Positions 1-9,225 of a DNA stretch of 64,000 bases are shown here, one piece after another. The notes below the pieces were generated by a model that saw only the letters and a list, made by a program, of their open reading frames with translations, made no database searches and was not told where the DNA came from. The stretch comes from Methylobacterium sp. Leaf123 (GTDB taxonomy: Bacteria > Pseudomonadota > Alphaproteobacteria > Rhizobiales > Beijerinckiaceae): NCBI RefSeq assembly GCF_001423405.1, contig NZ_LMNS01000040.1, forward strand, positions 637 through 64,636, given 5' to 3'. Numbering within the stretch: position 1 is the stretch's first letter; every line of letters begins with the position of its first letter. The translations under genes were made by a program, and so were the position numbers.

Positions 1-165
1 AGAAGGACAGCGATCGCCCGATCCAGTCACCCGGATCAGCTCCGCTCACCAACAATCCCGAAGACCAACAGCGCCCGGATCAACCGACACCCCGGAACCA
101 GAAGGACAGCGATCGCCCGATCCAGTCACCCGGATCAGCTCCGCTCACCAACAATCCCGAAGACC
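1..165. repeat. Tandem direct repeat, 99-bp period
   Basis: A 66-bp unit at 1-66 recurs without mismatch at 100-165. The copies are separated by 33 bp that occur only once here (67-99), so the period is 99 bp. The first copy begins at the window edge, so the array probably continues upstream. The period is a multiple of three, and the frame stays open from base 1 into the M23 peptidase frame, so a repetitive N-terminal extension cannot be excluded. I think a non-coding minisatellite upstream of the peptidase is more likely. Confidence 0.85.
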
Positions 166-483
166 TTCGAAGCTCTCGGCCACCAAGCGGTGGACCGCGG
201 CGCCTCGTCGGTGAGGCAGCTTCTATGGGGTGACCGATCCGGCGTCAACGGCCAAATCGCAGAAAGTTCGACACCCCACCACGTCGACATCACAGCCTTA
301 CGACAGCCTCTTTGCAGGCCGTCATCAGTAGGGGCCCAACCGCCTCAATCTGGACATGCTGGCCCCGGACATCGGTCCCGTCGGCCGCGCGTCGTACCGC
401 GAAGTCCCATGTCGCTCGCCCCGCGCGAGTCTGGTAGGACAGAGCGGGAGAACCGGTCCGAAGCGCCGACGCAGAGGAAGTCC

Positions 484-2577
484 GTGACGCGCGAGCGACT
501 GAAGATCGGGGGAACGGCGGCCACGGCGAAGCAACGCCCGCCGACTCTGCCGCGAGGCGTCGAACCGCCGCTGAACCTGCTCGGTGCGGATGCCCGGCAG
601 ATCGACCGGCGCGACGTCAATCTGCGCTGGCTCTGTGCCAGCGCGCTCACCGGCATTACCGGCGCACTCCTGATGGGCGCGGCGATCCATGTCTCCCTTC
701 AGGGCGATGCGTCGCTCGCGGCCGTCTCGGATCGGCCGAATCTCGGCCCCCGTCCGCAGACGCAGGCCCCCGCCATCGAGGAGGCCGGGATCGCCTCGGC
801 GCACAAGGGGGATCGCCTCGTCCGTAACCTGATGATCGCCTCGGCCAAGCAGAGCTTTCGCACCCCGGTGACGGTGCGTCTCGGCGAGCGGGAGATCATC
901 AAGGTCCGGCCCTTCGTCCGGATCTCTTCCAACCTGTCGATGTCGACCGGCGTGTTCGCCAGCGATATCCCGCGTTTCGATCCGATGAAGTTCGTCTCCG
1001 ACGAGCCACAGGAGCGCGCGCCCGATCCCGGCGCCGCGGACGCACCGGGCGCCGAAGTCACGGTGGTGAAACGCGACCTCGCCGAGGTCGCCGTCGATCC
1101 CGGCGCCCCCGCGCTCTCGGACGAGGACGTGACCGCGCAGATCGAGGAAGAGCGGCGCCTCGCGGCGGAAGCCGGGCGCCGCACCGCCCTGCCGCTGGCG
1201 CCCCAGATCCTGCTTTCGCGCACCCTGCAGCACGGCTCGGCCTTCGCCGGGTTCGGTGAAGCCAACGGCCAGGGGAAGGGCAAGCTCGGCGAGGACAACA
1301 GCCCGTTCAAGTCGATCGAGGTGCTCGTCGTCCCCGAGAACGTGACGAAGCTCGCCAAGGTGGAGCTGCGCGCCGGCGAAGCCCCGCTGGTCGAGGAGCG
1401 TGACCTCGCGCTCAAGCGCGGGGAGACCCTCGACGGCGTTCTCAAGGCAACGGGGCATGCCTCCGATCCGGCGATCGCGGGCATCGTCACCGCGCTCGGC
1501 GGGAAGGCCAAGGTCGCGGCCCTGTCGGAGGGCCAGCAATTCCGCGTGCAGTTCGCGCCCGGCCCGAAACCCGGAGACGGGCGGCAAGTGACCCGCGTGG
1601 TGCTGTTCGGCGAGAGCGGCGTCCAGGCGATCGCCGCGATCAACGATCACGGGGCCTTCGTGCCCGTGGCGCCGCCGGTGGACGAGTCGCGGGGGCGCAA
1701 CCGGGAGCAGGCCCAGGCCGAGGCGCCGGACGACGACGAAGAAGATGAGGGCAGCGGTCCGCGGCTCTACCAGAGCCTCTACGAGACCGGTGCGCGCCAC
1801 GAGGTGCCGCGCCCGACGATCGAGGACATCATCCGGATCTTCAGCTACGACATCGACTTCCAGCGCCGGATCTCTTCGGGCGACGGGATCGATCTGTTCT
1901 ACACCTACGACGAGGAAGCCGGCCCCAGCGCCGCCGAGCGGCCGGAACTGCTCTATGCCGCGCTCAATCTCGGGGGCGAGTCGCGCAAGGTCTACCGTTT
2001 CCAATCACCGGATGACGGCTCGATCGACTATCTCGACGAACAGGGCCGCTCGCTGAAGAAGTTCCTGATCCGCAAGCCCATCGCCGACGGCATCATGCGC
2101 TCGGGCTTCGGCTACCGGCGCCACCCGATCCTCGGCTATGCCAAGCTCCATACCGGCGTCGATTGGGCCAACCCGATCGGCACGCCGATCGTGGCCGCCG
2201 GCAACGGCACGGTGATCAAGGCGGAATGGGATTCGGGCTACGGCCGCCGGGTCGAGGTCCAGCACATCAACGGCTACGTCACGACCTACAACCACATGTC
2301 GCGCTTTGCCCGCGGGGTCAGCGCGGGCAGCCGTGTCCGGCAGGGGCAGGTGATCGGCTATGTCGGCTCGACCGGCCTCTCCACCGGCGCGCACCTGCAC
2401 TACGAGGTGATCATCAACGGGCACTTCGTCGATCCGATGAAGATCCGCGTGCCGCGCGGTCGCGAACTCGACGGTCGCCTGCTCGCCGAATTCAAGCGCC
2501 AGCGCGACCAGACCGAGGCGACGATGCAGAAATCGAAGACCGCCACGGCGATGGCGCAGCGCGACGCGATGCGGTGA
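484..2577 (+). CDS. M23-family metallopeptidase (LytM-type, envelope)
   Basis: Predicted cell-wall endopeptidase that cleaves peptidoglycan peptide crosslinks, or a LytM-type amidase activator. With the GTG start used here it has about 697 residues. One membrane segment lies near residues 49-72, which would anchor it in the inner membrane with a periplasmic body. A long low-complexity, LysM/opacity-like middle follows. The C-terminal M23 domain carries a HTGVD zinc motif (His near 556) and a HLH motif (near 637-639), so it looks catalytically intact. The GTG has AGGAAG just upstream. The same frame has an ATG at 409 and a GTG at 190 and is open to the window start, so the N-terminus is uncertain. 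Followed by a convergent LprI-like gene. Confidence 0.85.
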   Translation: MTRERLKIGGTAATAKQRPPTLPRGVEPPLNLLGADARQIDRRDVNLRWLCASALTGITGALLMGAAIHVSLQGDASLAAVSDRPNLGPRPQTQAPAIEEAGIASAHKGDRLVRNLMIASAKQSFRTPVTVRLGEREIIKVRPFVRISSNLSMSTGVFASDIPRFDPMKFVSDEPQERAPDPGAADAPGAEVTVVKRDLAEVAVDPGAPALSDEDVTAQIEEERRLAAEAGRRTALPLAPQILLSRTLQHGSAFAGFGEANGQGKGKLGEDNSPFKSIEVLVVPENVTKLAKVELRAGEAPLVEERDLALKRGETLDGVLKATGHASDPAIAGIVTALGGKAKVAALSEGQQFRVQFAPGPKPGDGRQVTRVVLFGESGVQAIAAINDHGAFVPVAPPVDESRGRNREQAQAEAPDDDEEDEGSGPRLYQSLYETGARHEVPRPTIEDIIRIFSYDIDFQRRISSGDGIDLFYTYDEEAGPSAAERPELLYAALNLGGESRKVYRFQSPDDGSIDYLDEQGRSLKKFLIRKPIADGIMRSGFGYRRHPILGYAKLHTGVDWANPIGTPIVAAGNGTVIKAEWDSGYGRRVEVQHINGYVTTYNHMSRFARGVSAGSRVRQGQVIGYVGSTGLSTGAHLHYEVIINGHFVDPMKIRVPRGRELDGRLLAEFKRQRDQTEATMQKSKTATAMAQRDAMR

Positions 2578-2599
2578 GGCCGGAGAACGGCCCGCATCC

Positions 2600-3094
2600 T
2601 CACCTTGGCTCGAGCGAATCCCGGATCGTCATCAGATCGAGCGCCCGCAGGGCCGTCTGATCCATGATGCACTCGCCCGAGAGCGGACCGCCGATGGTGC
2701 CGCCCGGATAGACACGTCCCGGCCACTCGCAGGCTTGCGCGCGAAACTTCAGCCAGGTCTGCTGGACGCCCTTGAGGTCCGCTTTGCCGTCCTCATCGAA
2801 CTTGGCCATGGCCTCGCGGTAGGCGCGGTTCAGGAGCGTATCCCAAACCGTGTGCTCCCGGTCGAAGCAGGTCATCATCCCCACCGTGCCGGAGCCGTCA
2901 GGCGTTTCCTGGCAGGGCCCCGACACCCGGCCGATGCAGGCGCACCGCTGGGCGGATGTCTCCTTGCCCTTGAGGCATGCCTCGATCGTCGCGGCATCCT
3001 TCGCCGATGAGGCGGGGCGGTCCGCGTCCTGCGCGAGGGTGGGTGCGGCGAGCGCCCAGGCCGACAAAATCAAGATCGCACGAAACGATCGCAT
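2600..3094 (-). CDS. LprI-like (DUF1311) secreted protein
   Basis: A 164-residue protein with a typical signal peptide (hydrophobic run in residues 5-20, cleavage near LAQ-DAD). The mature part has several cysteines and the C-terminal pattern seen in LprI/DUF1311 lysozyme-inhibitor-like proteins (LNxAYxxxM, LxxxQxxWLKFRxxxC). Family members are periplasmic and some inhibit lysozyme, but function here is inferred from the pattern only. The ATG at 3094 was chosen because the signal peptide begins there; the longer frame adds unrelated residues. Stop codons of this gene and the M23 peptidase converge within about 25 bp. Confidence 0.7.
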   Translation of the reverse strand: MRSFRAILILSAWALAAPTLAQDADRPASSAKDAATIEACLKGKETSAQRCACIGRVSGPCQETPDGSGTVGMMTCFDREHTVWDTLLNRAYREAMAKFDEDGKADLKGVQQTWLKFRAQACEWPGRVYPGGTIGGPLSGECIMDQTALRALDLMTIRDSLEPR

Positions 3095-3190
3095 CGTGCC
3101 CGGCCCCCTCACGGTCGCTCGCCGCTCCCCACGAATTCCCGATGGGTCGCTGCGACACAAGCCCCGTGAGACGCTGGATCAACACAACCG

Positions 3191-4069
3191 TCAGAACCCG
3201 AGCCGCGCCCGCACATCTTCGACGGTGACGCCCTGGGCGCGCAGATCGGCGAGCGACTCGGAGCCCTTCGACTTGGCGAGCTTCTCGCCATCTTCCGCCC
3301 GGATCAACGCATGGTGGTGATAGGCCGGGGCCGGAAGGCGCAGGAGGTGCTGGAGCAGGGCGTGCAGGTCGGTGGCCGCCTCCAGATCCTGCCCGCGCAC
3401 GACATGCGTGATCCCCTGCACCGCGTCGTCGCAGACCACGGAGAGGTGGTAGCTCGTCGGCACGTCGCGCCGGACGATCACCGCATCGCCCCAGCGGGCG
3501 GGATCGGCCCTGACCGTCTCCTCGGCACCGTCTTCCGGCGAGAAGCGGCGGACGAGGGGTGGATCGGCCAGCGTTCGCAGTGCGGCCGGCATGTCGAGGC
3601 GCCAGGTATGCGGCTCGCCTCGCTCGATGCGGGCGCGTCGCTCGTCGGCGGACAGAGCGCGGCAGGTGCCAGGATAGAGCGGGGCGCCATCGGGATCGTG
3701 CGGAACCGGGACGCCTCGCGCTTGGCGGGCCGCGACCTCTGCCGCGATCCGCCCCCGTGAGCAGAAGCAGGGATAGATCAGGTCCCGCGCCGCCAAGGCG
3801 TCGCGCGCCGCGGCGTAGTCCGAAAAATACTCGGATTGGCGGCGGATCGGTTCGTCGAAGCTGAGCCTGAGCCAGTCGAGATCGGCCAGGATGCCCGCCA
3901 CGAATTCGGGCCGGGCGCGGCCGAGATCGATGTCCTCGATCCGCAGGAGCAGGTCTCCGCCGAGGGTCCGGGCAATGCGGGCGTTCAGTAGGGCGGAATA
4001 GGCGTGGCCGAGATGCAGGCGGCCATTCGGGCTCGGGGCGAAGCGGAGCCTCGGTTCTGGGGGTTGCAT
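3191..4069 (-). CDS. gluQ: Glutamyl-Q tRNA(Asp) synthetase
   Basis: Truncated glutamyl-tRNA synthetase paralogue (292 residues) that attaches glutamate to queuosine at position 34 of tRNA(Asp). The class I HIGH signature appears as HLGH at residues 19-22, after RFAPSPNGRL. The KMSKS-like loop is KLAKSKGS near the C-terminus. Zinc ligands match the family pattern: CFC at 101-103 and YPGTC ending at Cys136. There is no anticodon-binding domain, as expected for GluQRS. The ATG at 4069 has GGAAG about 6 nt upstream and is preferred over a TTG 24 bp further out. A small cysteine-rich membrane-protein gene lies upstream on the same strand. Confidence 0.95.
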   Translation of the reverse strand: MQPPEPRLRFAPSPNGRLHLGHAYSALLNARIARTLGGDLLLRIEDIDLGRARPEFVAGILADLDWLRLSFDEPIRRQSEYFSDYAAARDALAARDLIYPCFCSRGRIAAEVAARQARGVPVPHDPDGAPLYPGTCRALSADERRARIERGEPHTWRLDMPAALRTLADPPLVRRFSPEDGAEETVRADPARWGDAVIVRRDVPTSYHLSVVCDDAVQGITHVVRGQDLEAATDLHALLQHLLRLPAPAYHHHALIRAEDGEKLAKSKGSESLADLRAQGVTVEDVRARLGF

Positions 4070-4117
4070 CGTGCTTCCAGATAGGCCGGACAACCTGCTT
4101 TCGGGGCGAGGCTCCCG

Positions 4118-4417
4118 TTACGGCTCCCCGGCACCGCGCAGGCAGGTCTCGGGGCCGGGCGTGCAGGCGATGCCCGGCAGGGAACAGGCGATCTCCTCGC
4201 CGATCCGGCGGCAGACCTTGCAGCCGTCGCCCCACTCGGCGCAGCTCTGATTCCGGGCTGGGTCCGATGCCGGAACGGCGCTTGGAGCGGGTGGATGGGC
4301 CGCGCGCGGCGCCAGGGCGCCGATCAGCACGGTGGCCGCCACGAGAGCGATCACGCTCCATGTCACCGTGCGGTCGAGACGGGCGGTCTGCGGATCGGTC
4401 GAAGGGTCTGCGGCCAT
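4118..4417 (-). CDS. Hypothetical Cys-rich single-pass membrane protein
   Basis: A 99-residue protein with one transmembrane helix near residues 20-40 (VIALVAATVLIGALA) and a short tail containing six cysteines (SCAEWGDGCKVCRR ... CSLPGIACTPG ... CL). The cysteines would lie in the periplasm if the N-terminus is inside and could form disulfides. No known family recognised. It lies 48 bp upstream of gluQ on the same strand and may be cotranscribed. The ATG at 4417 is chosen because upstream codons in the frame are unlike a protein N-terminus. Confidence 0.6.
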   Translation of the reverse strand: MAADPSTDPQTARLDRTVTWSVIALVAATVLIGALAPRAAHPPAPSAVPASDPARNQSCAEWGDGCKVCRRIGEEIACSLPGIACTPGPETCLRGAGEP

Positions 4418-4581
4418 GGCCCGGTGTTGGCGCGGATGCGGCGGGACTGTCAACGCTGCGGCGACTGACGGGTGCGGCTTGCTCGAGACCTGGCGGGGCC
4501 TGAAATGCAAGCGGTGCCGAGGCTCCGTGCAACCAGAGTGGGAACATCCGGCACGCTCATTGCGATGCCGTCGGCAGGAAC

Positions 4582-4854
4582 ATGAAGAAGCGGCCCTGGG
4601 GAGGAGAGTTCTACGCCAGAACGGAGCCTCAACGCATGCTCTACGGCCTCTACTTCCTGACCTGCATGGTCGCGAACCCGACCCATTGCGTCATGCGGGT
4701 TCACCGCTTCAACGAAGACATCGTCACCCCGCAGCAATGCCTGTCGGCGGCCCAGCCGCAGATGGCGGCATGGCAGAACGCCCATGGCGACCGCTGGCGC
4801 GTGGCCCGCTTCCGCTGCGGCTCGCCCCCGCGGGATGACGGGACGCGGATCTGA
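4582..4854 (+). CDS. Small hypothetical protein, possibly secreted
   Basis: A 90-codon frame, function unknown. An internal ATG at 4636 begins a hydrophobic stretch (MLYGLYFLTCMVANPTHC) resembling a short signal peptide and has GGAG about 9 nt upstream, so a 72-residue product is also possible. The first ATG has AGGA upstream. The remainder has Cys near positions 36, 53 and 79 and ends in a WRVARFRCG motif. Convergent with htpG, with stop codons about 20 bp apart. Confidence 0.55.
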   Translation: MKKRPWGGEFYARTEPQRMLYGLYFLTCMVANPTHCVMRVHRFNEDIVTPQQCLSAAQPQMAAWQNAHGDRWRVARFRCGSPPRDDGTRI

Positions 4855-4876
4855 TCACCCGCATCCCGTCCTTTCC

Positions 4877-6757
4877 TCAGGCCGATTCTGCCGGCTTCGC
4901 GGCGGTGCCCGCCAGCGCCGCCGCGACGGCACGGGCAAAGGCTACCGGATCGCGGGGCGTGTCGCCGTCCTGAACGCGGGCGAGGTCGAGCAGCGTGCCG
5001 GCTTCGGCCTTCAGATCCTCGCCGGCCTCGGCCCGCTCGTTGAGCGAACGGATCAGGGCGTGGCGCGGGTTGATCTCCAGGATCGGCGCGGAACCGCCGA
5101 AGCCGCGGCCGGCCCGGCGCAGCAGGCGCTGCATCTGGAGGTCCGGCCCCATGCCGGAGGCGGCGAGCACCACGGCGCTGTCCACGAGGCGATCGGTGGT
5201 CCGCACGTCGGAGACCTCCGGCTCCAGCGCGAGCTTGAGGGCGGCGACGAGTTTGTCGAGCGCGGGCGCCACCTCGGCCGTCTCACCCTCGGGCTTGAGC
5301 TTCGCGAGGTCGGCCGAGCCCTGCGTGACCGAGCGCAGGGGCTTGTCCTCGAACTTGCCCAACTGCTCCGGCCAGAACGCATCGACGTGGTCGGACAACA
5401 GCAGAACCTCCACGCCGCGGGCGCGGAAACCTTCGAGCTGGGCGGAGTTCTTCAGCGCCTCCACATCGTCGGCGACGAGGTAGTAGATCGCCTCCTGCTC
5501 CGGCTTCATCCGCGAGACGTATTCGGGCAGCGAGGTCCAGCCCTCCTGCGTTGAGGAGCGGAAGCGCAGGAGCGGTGCTATCTCGGCGCGGCGCTCGAAA
5601 TCCTCGTAGATGCCTTCCTTCAGCACCGGCCCGAAATTCTCGAAGAACTTCTGGTACTCGTCCGCCTTCTCCGCATTCTTCGAGCGGCTCGACAGCTCGT
5701 TGATGACGCGGGTGGTGACGGCGCGACGGATCTTCTGCAGCGTCGGCGTCGATTGCAGCATCTCGCGGGAGACGTTGAGCGGCAGGTCATCGGTGTCGAC
5801 CACGCCGTGGACGAAGCGCAGCCAGTTCGGCAGCAACTCGGCCTCGTCGGTGATAAACATGCGCCGCACATGCAGCCGCACCTTGGAGCGGCGGTCATCC
5901 TCCATCGGCATGAACGGCTTCATGCTCGGCACGAACAGGAGGCCGGTGAATTCGAGCGCGCCCTCGGCCCGCCAGTGCAGCGTCGCCCAAGGCTCGTCGA
6001 AGCCGTGGCTGACGGTGCGGTAGAACTCCTTGTACTGCTCTTCCGTGATCTCGGATTTCGGCTTGCGCCAGAGCGCGGTGCCGCGATTGGCCGCCTCCTC
6101 CTTGCCCTCCGCATCGCGGATCGCGATCGGCACGGCGATGTTGTCGGCCCATTTGCGCACGACGTGGTCGAGCCGGTAGCTCTCCAGGTACTCGTCGGCG
6201 TCCTCTTTCATGTGCAGCACGATGTCGGTGCCGGGCTGCTCGCGGCTCGCCGGCTCCAGGGTGTAGCTGCCCTTACCGTCCGAGGCCCAGGTCCAGGTCT
6301 CCTCGCTGCCCGCGCGGCGGGAGGTGACGGTAACGCGGTCGGCCACCATGAAGGCGGAGTAGAAGCCGACGCCGAACTGGCCGATCAGGCTCGGGCGCTG
6401 ATCCTCGCCGCCCTCCGCCGCCCGCTCGCCGAGCGCCTGCGAGAAGGCACGCGTGCCCGAACGCGCGATGGTGCCGAGGTTCTGCGCCAGATCCTCCTTG
6501 CTCATGCCGATCCCGGCATCCGAGATCGTGAGCGTGCGCGCATCCTTGTCGGGGGCGATCAGCACCCGGGCGTCGGAGGGGAGCGCCAAGGCCTCGTTGG
6601 TCAGCGCCTCGAAGCGGCGCCGGTCGGTCGCGTCGGCCGCATTGGCCACCAACTCGCGCAAGAAAATCTCGCGGTCGGAATAGAGCGCGTGGACCACGAG
6701 GTCCAAAAGGCGCCCGACCTCGGCACCGAATTCGTGCCGCTCTACCGTCTCGCTCAA
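4877..6757 (-). CDS. htpG: Molecular chaperone HtpG (Hsp90)
   Basis: ATP-dependent cytosolic Hsp90 chaperone, 626 residues, the usual length for HtpG. The N-terminal GHKL ATPase carries [12 protein letters not shown], the DAGIGM motif and the [15 protein letters not shown] lid/nucleotide motif; the middle and C-terminal dimerisation domains follow. The start is most likely TTG at 6757: it begins at the conserved [13 protein letters not shown] and has GGGAG about 9 nt upstream. The longer frame to 6886 adds residues unlike the family. A strong hairpin just upstream (6874-6899) separates it from the next gene, so htpG probably has its own promoter in 6758-6870. Confidence 0.96.
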   Translation of the reverse strand: MSETVERHEFGAEVGRLLDLVVHALYSDREIFLRELVANAADATDRRRFEALTNEALALPSDARVLIAPDKDARTLTISDAGIGMSKEDLAQNLGTIARSGTRAFSQALGERAAEGGEDQRPSLIGQFGVGFYSAFMVADRVTVTSRRAGSEETWTWASDGKGSYTLEPASREQPGTDIVLHMKEDADEYLESYRLDHVVRKWADNIAVPIAIRDAEGKEEAANRGTALWRKPKSEITEEQYKEFYRTVSHGFDEPWATLHWRAEGALEFTGLLFVPSMKPFMPMEDDRRSKVRLHVRRMFITDEAELLPNWLRFVHGVVDTDDLPLNVSREMLQSTPTLQKIRRAVTTRVINELSSRSKNAEKADEYQKFFENFGPVLKEGIYEDFERRAEIAPLLRFRSSTQEGWTSLPEYVSRMKPEQEAIYYLVADDVEALKNSAQLEGFRARGVEVLLLSDHVDAFWPEQLGKFEDKPLRSVTQGSADLAKLKPEGETAEVAPALDKLVAALKLALEPEVSDVRTTDRLVDSAVVLAASGMGPDLQMQRLLRRAGRGFGGSAPILEINPRHALIRSLNERAEAGEDLKAEAGTLLDLARVQDGDTPRDPVAFARAVAAALAGTAAKPAESA

Positions 6758-6873
6758 AGGCCTGTCTCCCCGTCTGGCGTGCCACCCCGGAGCACCCGCG
6801 CCCATGCGGCGGGTGTTCGGAGGAACACGCGAAAAAGCGGGGGCGATATGCCCATGGCGCGACGGCAATTCAA

Positions 6874-6899
6874 TCGCCGCGGGCACACGCCCGCGGCGA
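6874..6899 (-). terminator. Hairpin terminator downstream of the 6912-7262 gene
   Basis: A perfect stem CGCCGCGGGC / GCCCGCGGCG around an ACAC loop, with A/T-rich flanks on both sides. It lies 13 bp beyond the stop codon of the minus-strand small gene and upstream of htpG. There is no long U tract, so efficiency is uncertain. Confidence 0.6.
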
Positions 6900-6911
6900 A
6901 ATTGTCGCGTT

Positions 6912-7262
6912 TCAGGCCGCCAAAGCCGTCGGCGATGCCGTGTTCACGGACGGCACGGCCTCGATGCGCTGGTGCACGGTGTCGAACGCCGTGCGGATGG
7001 CCACCACCGCGTCCTCGACGGCGACCAGGGCGGCGAGCTGCAGATTGCCCGGAACGTCGCCGACGCGGCGCGTCGCGACAACAATGGAATGCTCGAGCCT
7101 CAACAGTTCTTCCTCGGCACTCGTGCCGGAAAGATGAGCCAACCGCTGTAGCGTGGCTTCCAAAGCATGGCGCAAGACAAGTGTTCTCACGCGATCCTGA
7201 AGGATCGCCCGTTCGTTCTGCTTCATGTGCGGAGATACCTGCCGATTCGCGAGGACGACCAT
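6912..7262 (-). CDS. Hypothetical alpha-helical protein
   Basis: Up to 116 residues, no family recognised. The sequence is leucine/alanine-rich and helix-forming ([21 protein letters not shown]...), without membrane segments or cysteines. It may start at the ATG at 7226 (MKQNERAIL, 104 residues); neither start has a strong Shine-Dalgarno. Its terminator-like hairpin at 6874-6899 suggests an independent transcript. The 278 bp from here to the GGT-like gene show no further gene. Confidence 0.55.
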   Translation of the reverse strand: MVVLANRQVSPHMKQNERAILQDRVRTLVLRHALEATLQRLAHLSGTSAEEELLRLEHSIVVATRRVGDVPGNLQLAALVAVEDAVVAIRTAFDTVHQRIEAVPSVNTASPTALAA

Positions 7263-7540
7263 GTCATCTCGCCCGCATCGGCGCAGTTCCTTTTCTGCAA
7301 CATTTGCAAAAAGCAGAGACGCCGCCTGGAACCATTGCGGAGTCGTGGGAATCCGCCCCGCGCGGACGCACCCTCAGCGCGCATCCGAAGCCGTCTGCGA
7401 CCCTACGGAAACCGGTCGCGCGATCGCGGAATGCCGGGGGTGCGCGGTGGCGGGGAGCGCGGCAGTTGCCCTTCGCGCCGACGCGTGGTCCTGATCGAGC
7501 CTCTCGGCCCGTCCGACCTCAGGTTTCGTCAGAGTCCGTC

Positions 7541-9136
7541 ATGCCCGACACGCCCGTCTTCGCCCATGCGGCCGTCGCCGCCCCTCATGCGCTGGCGGCT
7601 TCGGCCGGGCAGAATGTGCTGGCGCAGGGCGGCAACGCCATCGAGGCGATGGTGGCCATGGCCGCCGCCATCGCGGTGGTCTACCCGCATATGAACGGCA
7701 TTGGCGGCGACGGCTTCTGGCTGATCCGCGAGCGGAACGGCCGCGTGCGCGGCATCGAGGCCTGCGGTCCGGCCGGCCGGCTCGCGACCCGCGCCCGCTA
7801 CCGGGAGAAGGAGCTCGACGCGATCCCGTCCCGCGGCCCCGACGCGGCGGTGACGGTCGCCGGCACCGTCGGCGGCTGGCGCCTCGCCCTGGACATGTCG
7901 CGCGCCTTCGGCGGCCGGCTCCCCCTCGACGCGATCCTCGCCGACGCCATCCGCCACGCCCGCGCCGGCTGCCCGGTCTCGGCCTCGGAAGCGCGCTACG
8001 TCCCGAAGGAACTCGACACGCTCCACGACGCGCCGAATTTCGCCGCGACCTATCTCGATGACGGCAAGCCCTACGCGGCCGGCGCGATCCGGGCGCAGCC
8101 CAAGCTCGCCGATACCCTGGCCCAGCTCGTCCATGCCGGGCTCGACGACTTCTACCGGGGCGATATCGGCCGCGAGATCGCCAGCGACCTGGAACGCCTA
8201 GGCGCCCCCGTCAGCCGCGAGGATCTGAAGGCCTACGCGGCCAAGGAGCGGGCCCCGCTGACCCTGCGGCGGCGCGACGCCACGCTCTACAACTTCCCGC
8301 CGCCGACCCAGGGTCTCGCGGCGCTGATCATCCTCGGCCTCTTCGACCGGCTGAACATCGCCGAGCCGGAGACCACCGCGCATTATCACGGGCTGATCGA
8401 GGCGACGAAGCGCGCCTTCGCCATCCGCGACCGCTTCGTCACCGATTTCGACCGCCTCACGGGCGACCCGGCCGCCTTCCTCGATCCGAAGCGCCTCGAC
8501 CGCGAGGCCGCCCTGATCGACATGCGCCGTGCGGCGAGCATCCCGGTGCGCTCGGGCGAGGGCGACACCGTCTGGATGGGCGCCATCGACAACGAGGGCA
8601 TGGCCGTCTCCTTCATCCAGTCGGTCTATTGGGAATACGGCTCCGGCACGGTGCTGCCGACCACCGGCATCTGCTGGCAGAACCGCGGCATGTCGTTCTC
8701 GCTCGATGCGAACGCGGTGAACCCGCTGGAGCCGGGCCGGCGCCCGTTCCACACCCTGATCCCGGCCCTCGCCGCCTTCGACGACGGAAGGGTGATGTCC
8801 TACGGCTCCATGGGCGGCGACGGGCAGCCGCAGTTCCAGGCGCAGATCTTCACCCGCTACGCCGATTACGGGATGTCGGTGGCCGATGCGGTGGACGCGC
8901 CGCGCCTGCTCTACGGCCGCACCTGGGGCGCGGAGTCGCTGAGCGTGAAGGTCGAGGACCGCTTCGATCCGGCCTGCATCGCGGCGCTCCGGCGCCTGGG
9001 CCACGACATCGAGGAGTTGGGCGGCGCCTATATCGACTCGCTGGGACATGCCGGCATGCTGGTGCGCCACCGCAAGAACGGGCGGATCGAGGCGACGCAC
9101 GATCCGCGTTCCGACGGCGGCGCGGCGGGGCTCTGA
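7541..9136 (+). CDS. Gamma-glutamyltransferase/HpxW-like Ntn-hydrolase
   Basis: Self-processing N-terminal nucleophile hydrolase of the GGT superfamily, 531 residues. Large-subunit landmarks include the GGNAIEAMVAMAAA and MNGIGGDGF motifs; the likely processing and nucleophile site is DTV with Thr343, followed by the small subunit (GSMGGDGQPQFQ). The run DTVWMGAIDNEGMAVSFIQS resembles the subgroup that includes HpxW (oxamate amidohydrolase) more than classical glutathione GGTs, whose nucleophile sits in TTH. No signal peptide is seen, so it may be cytosolic. The reaction is therefore uncertain: gamma-glutamyl transfer/hydrolysis or oxamate-type amide hydrolysis. It opens a + strand series ending with an OxlT-like carrier. 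Confidence 0.85.
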   Translation: MPDTPVFAHAAVAAPHALAASAGQNVLAQGGNAIEAMVAMAAAIAVVYPHMNGIGGDGFWLIRERNGRVRGIEACGPAGRLATRARYREKELDAIPSRGPDAAVTVAGTVGGWRLALDMSRAFGGRLPLDAILADAIRHARAGCPVSASEARYVPKELDTLHDAPNFAATYLDDGKPYAAGAIRAQPKLADTLAQLVHAGLDDFYRGDIGREIASDLERLGAPVSREDLKAYAAKERAPLTLRRRDATLYNFPPPTQGLAALIILGLFDRLNIAEPETTAHYHGLIEATKRAFAIRDRFVTDFDRLTGDPAAFLDPKRLDREAALIDMRRAASIPVRSGEGDTVWMGAIDNEGMAVSFIQSVYWEYGSGTVLPTTGICWQNRGMSFSLDANAVNPLEPGRRPFHTLIPALAAFDDGRVMSYGSMGGDGQPQFQAQIFTRYADYGMSVADAVDAPRLLYGRTWGAESLSVKVEDRFDPACIAALRRLGHDIEELGGAYIDSLGHAGMLVRHRKNGRIEATHDPRSDGGAAGL

Positions 9137-9225
9137 GCTGAAAGGCGGCTTGCCCCGCTCAGCATGGGCGGTACCCTCCGCGCAAAGGCCCGCCTGACAA
9201 GCGGGCGTGACGGGAGGTGCGATCC

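Noticed and set aside
5753-7540. Upstream extension of the GGT-like frame over htpG
   Set aside because: The GGT-like protein has a natural start at 7541; the upstream part is the antisense of htpG and a small gene.
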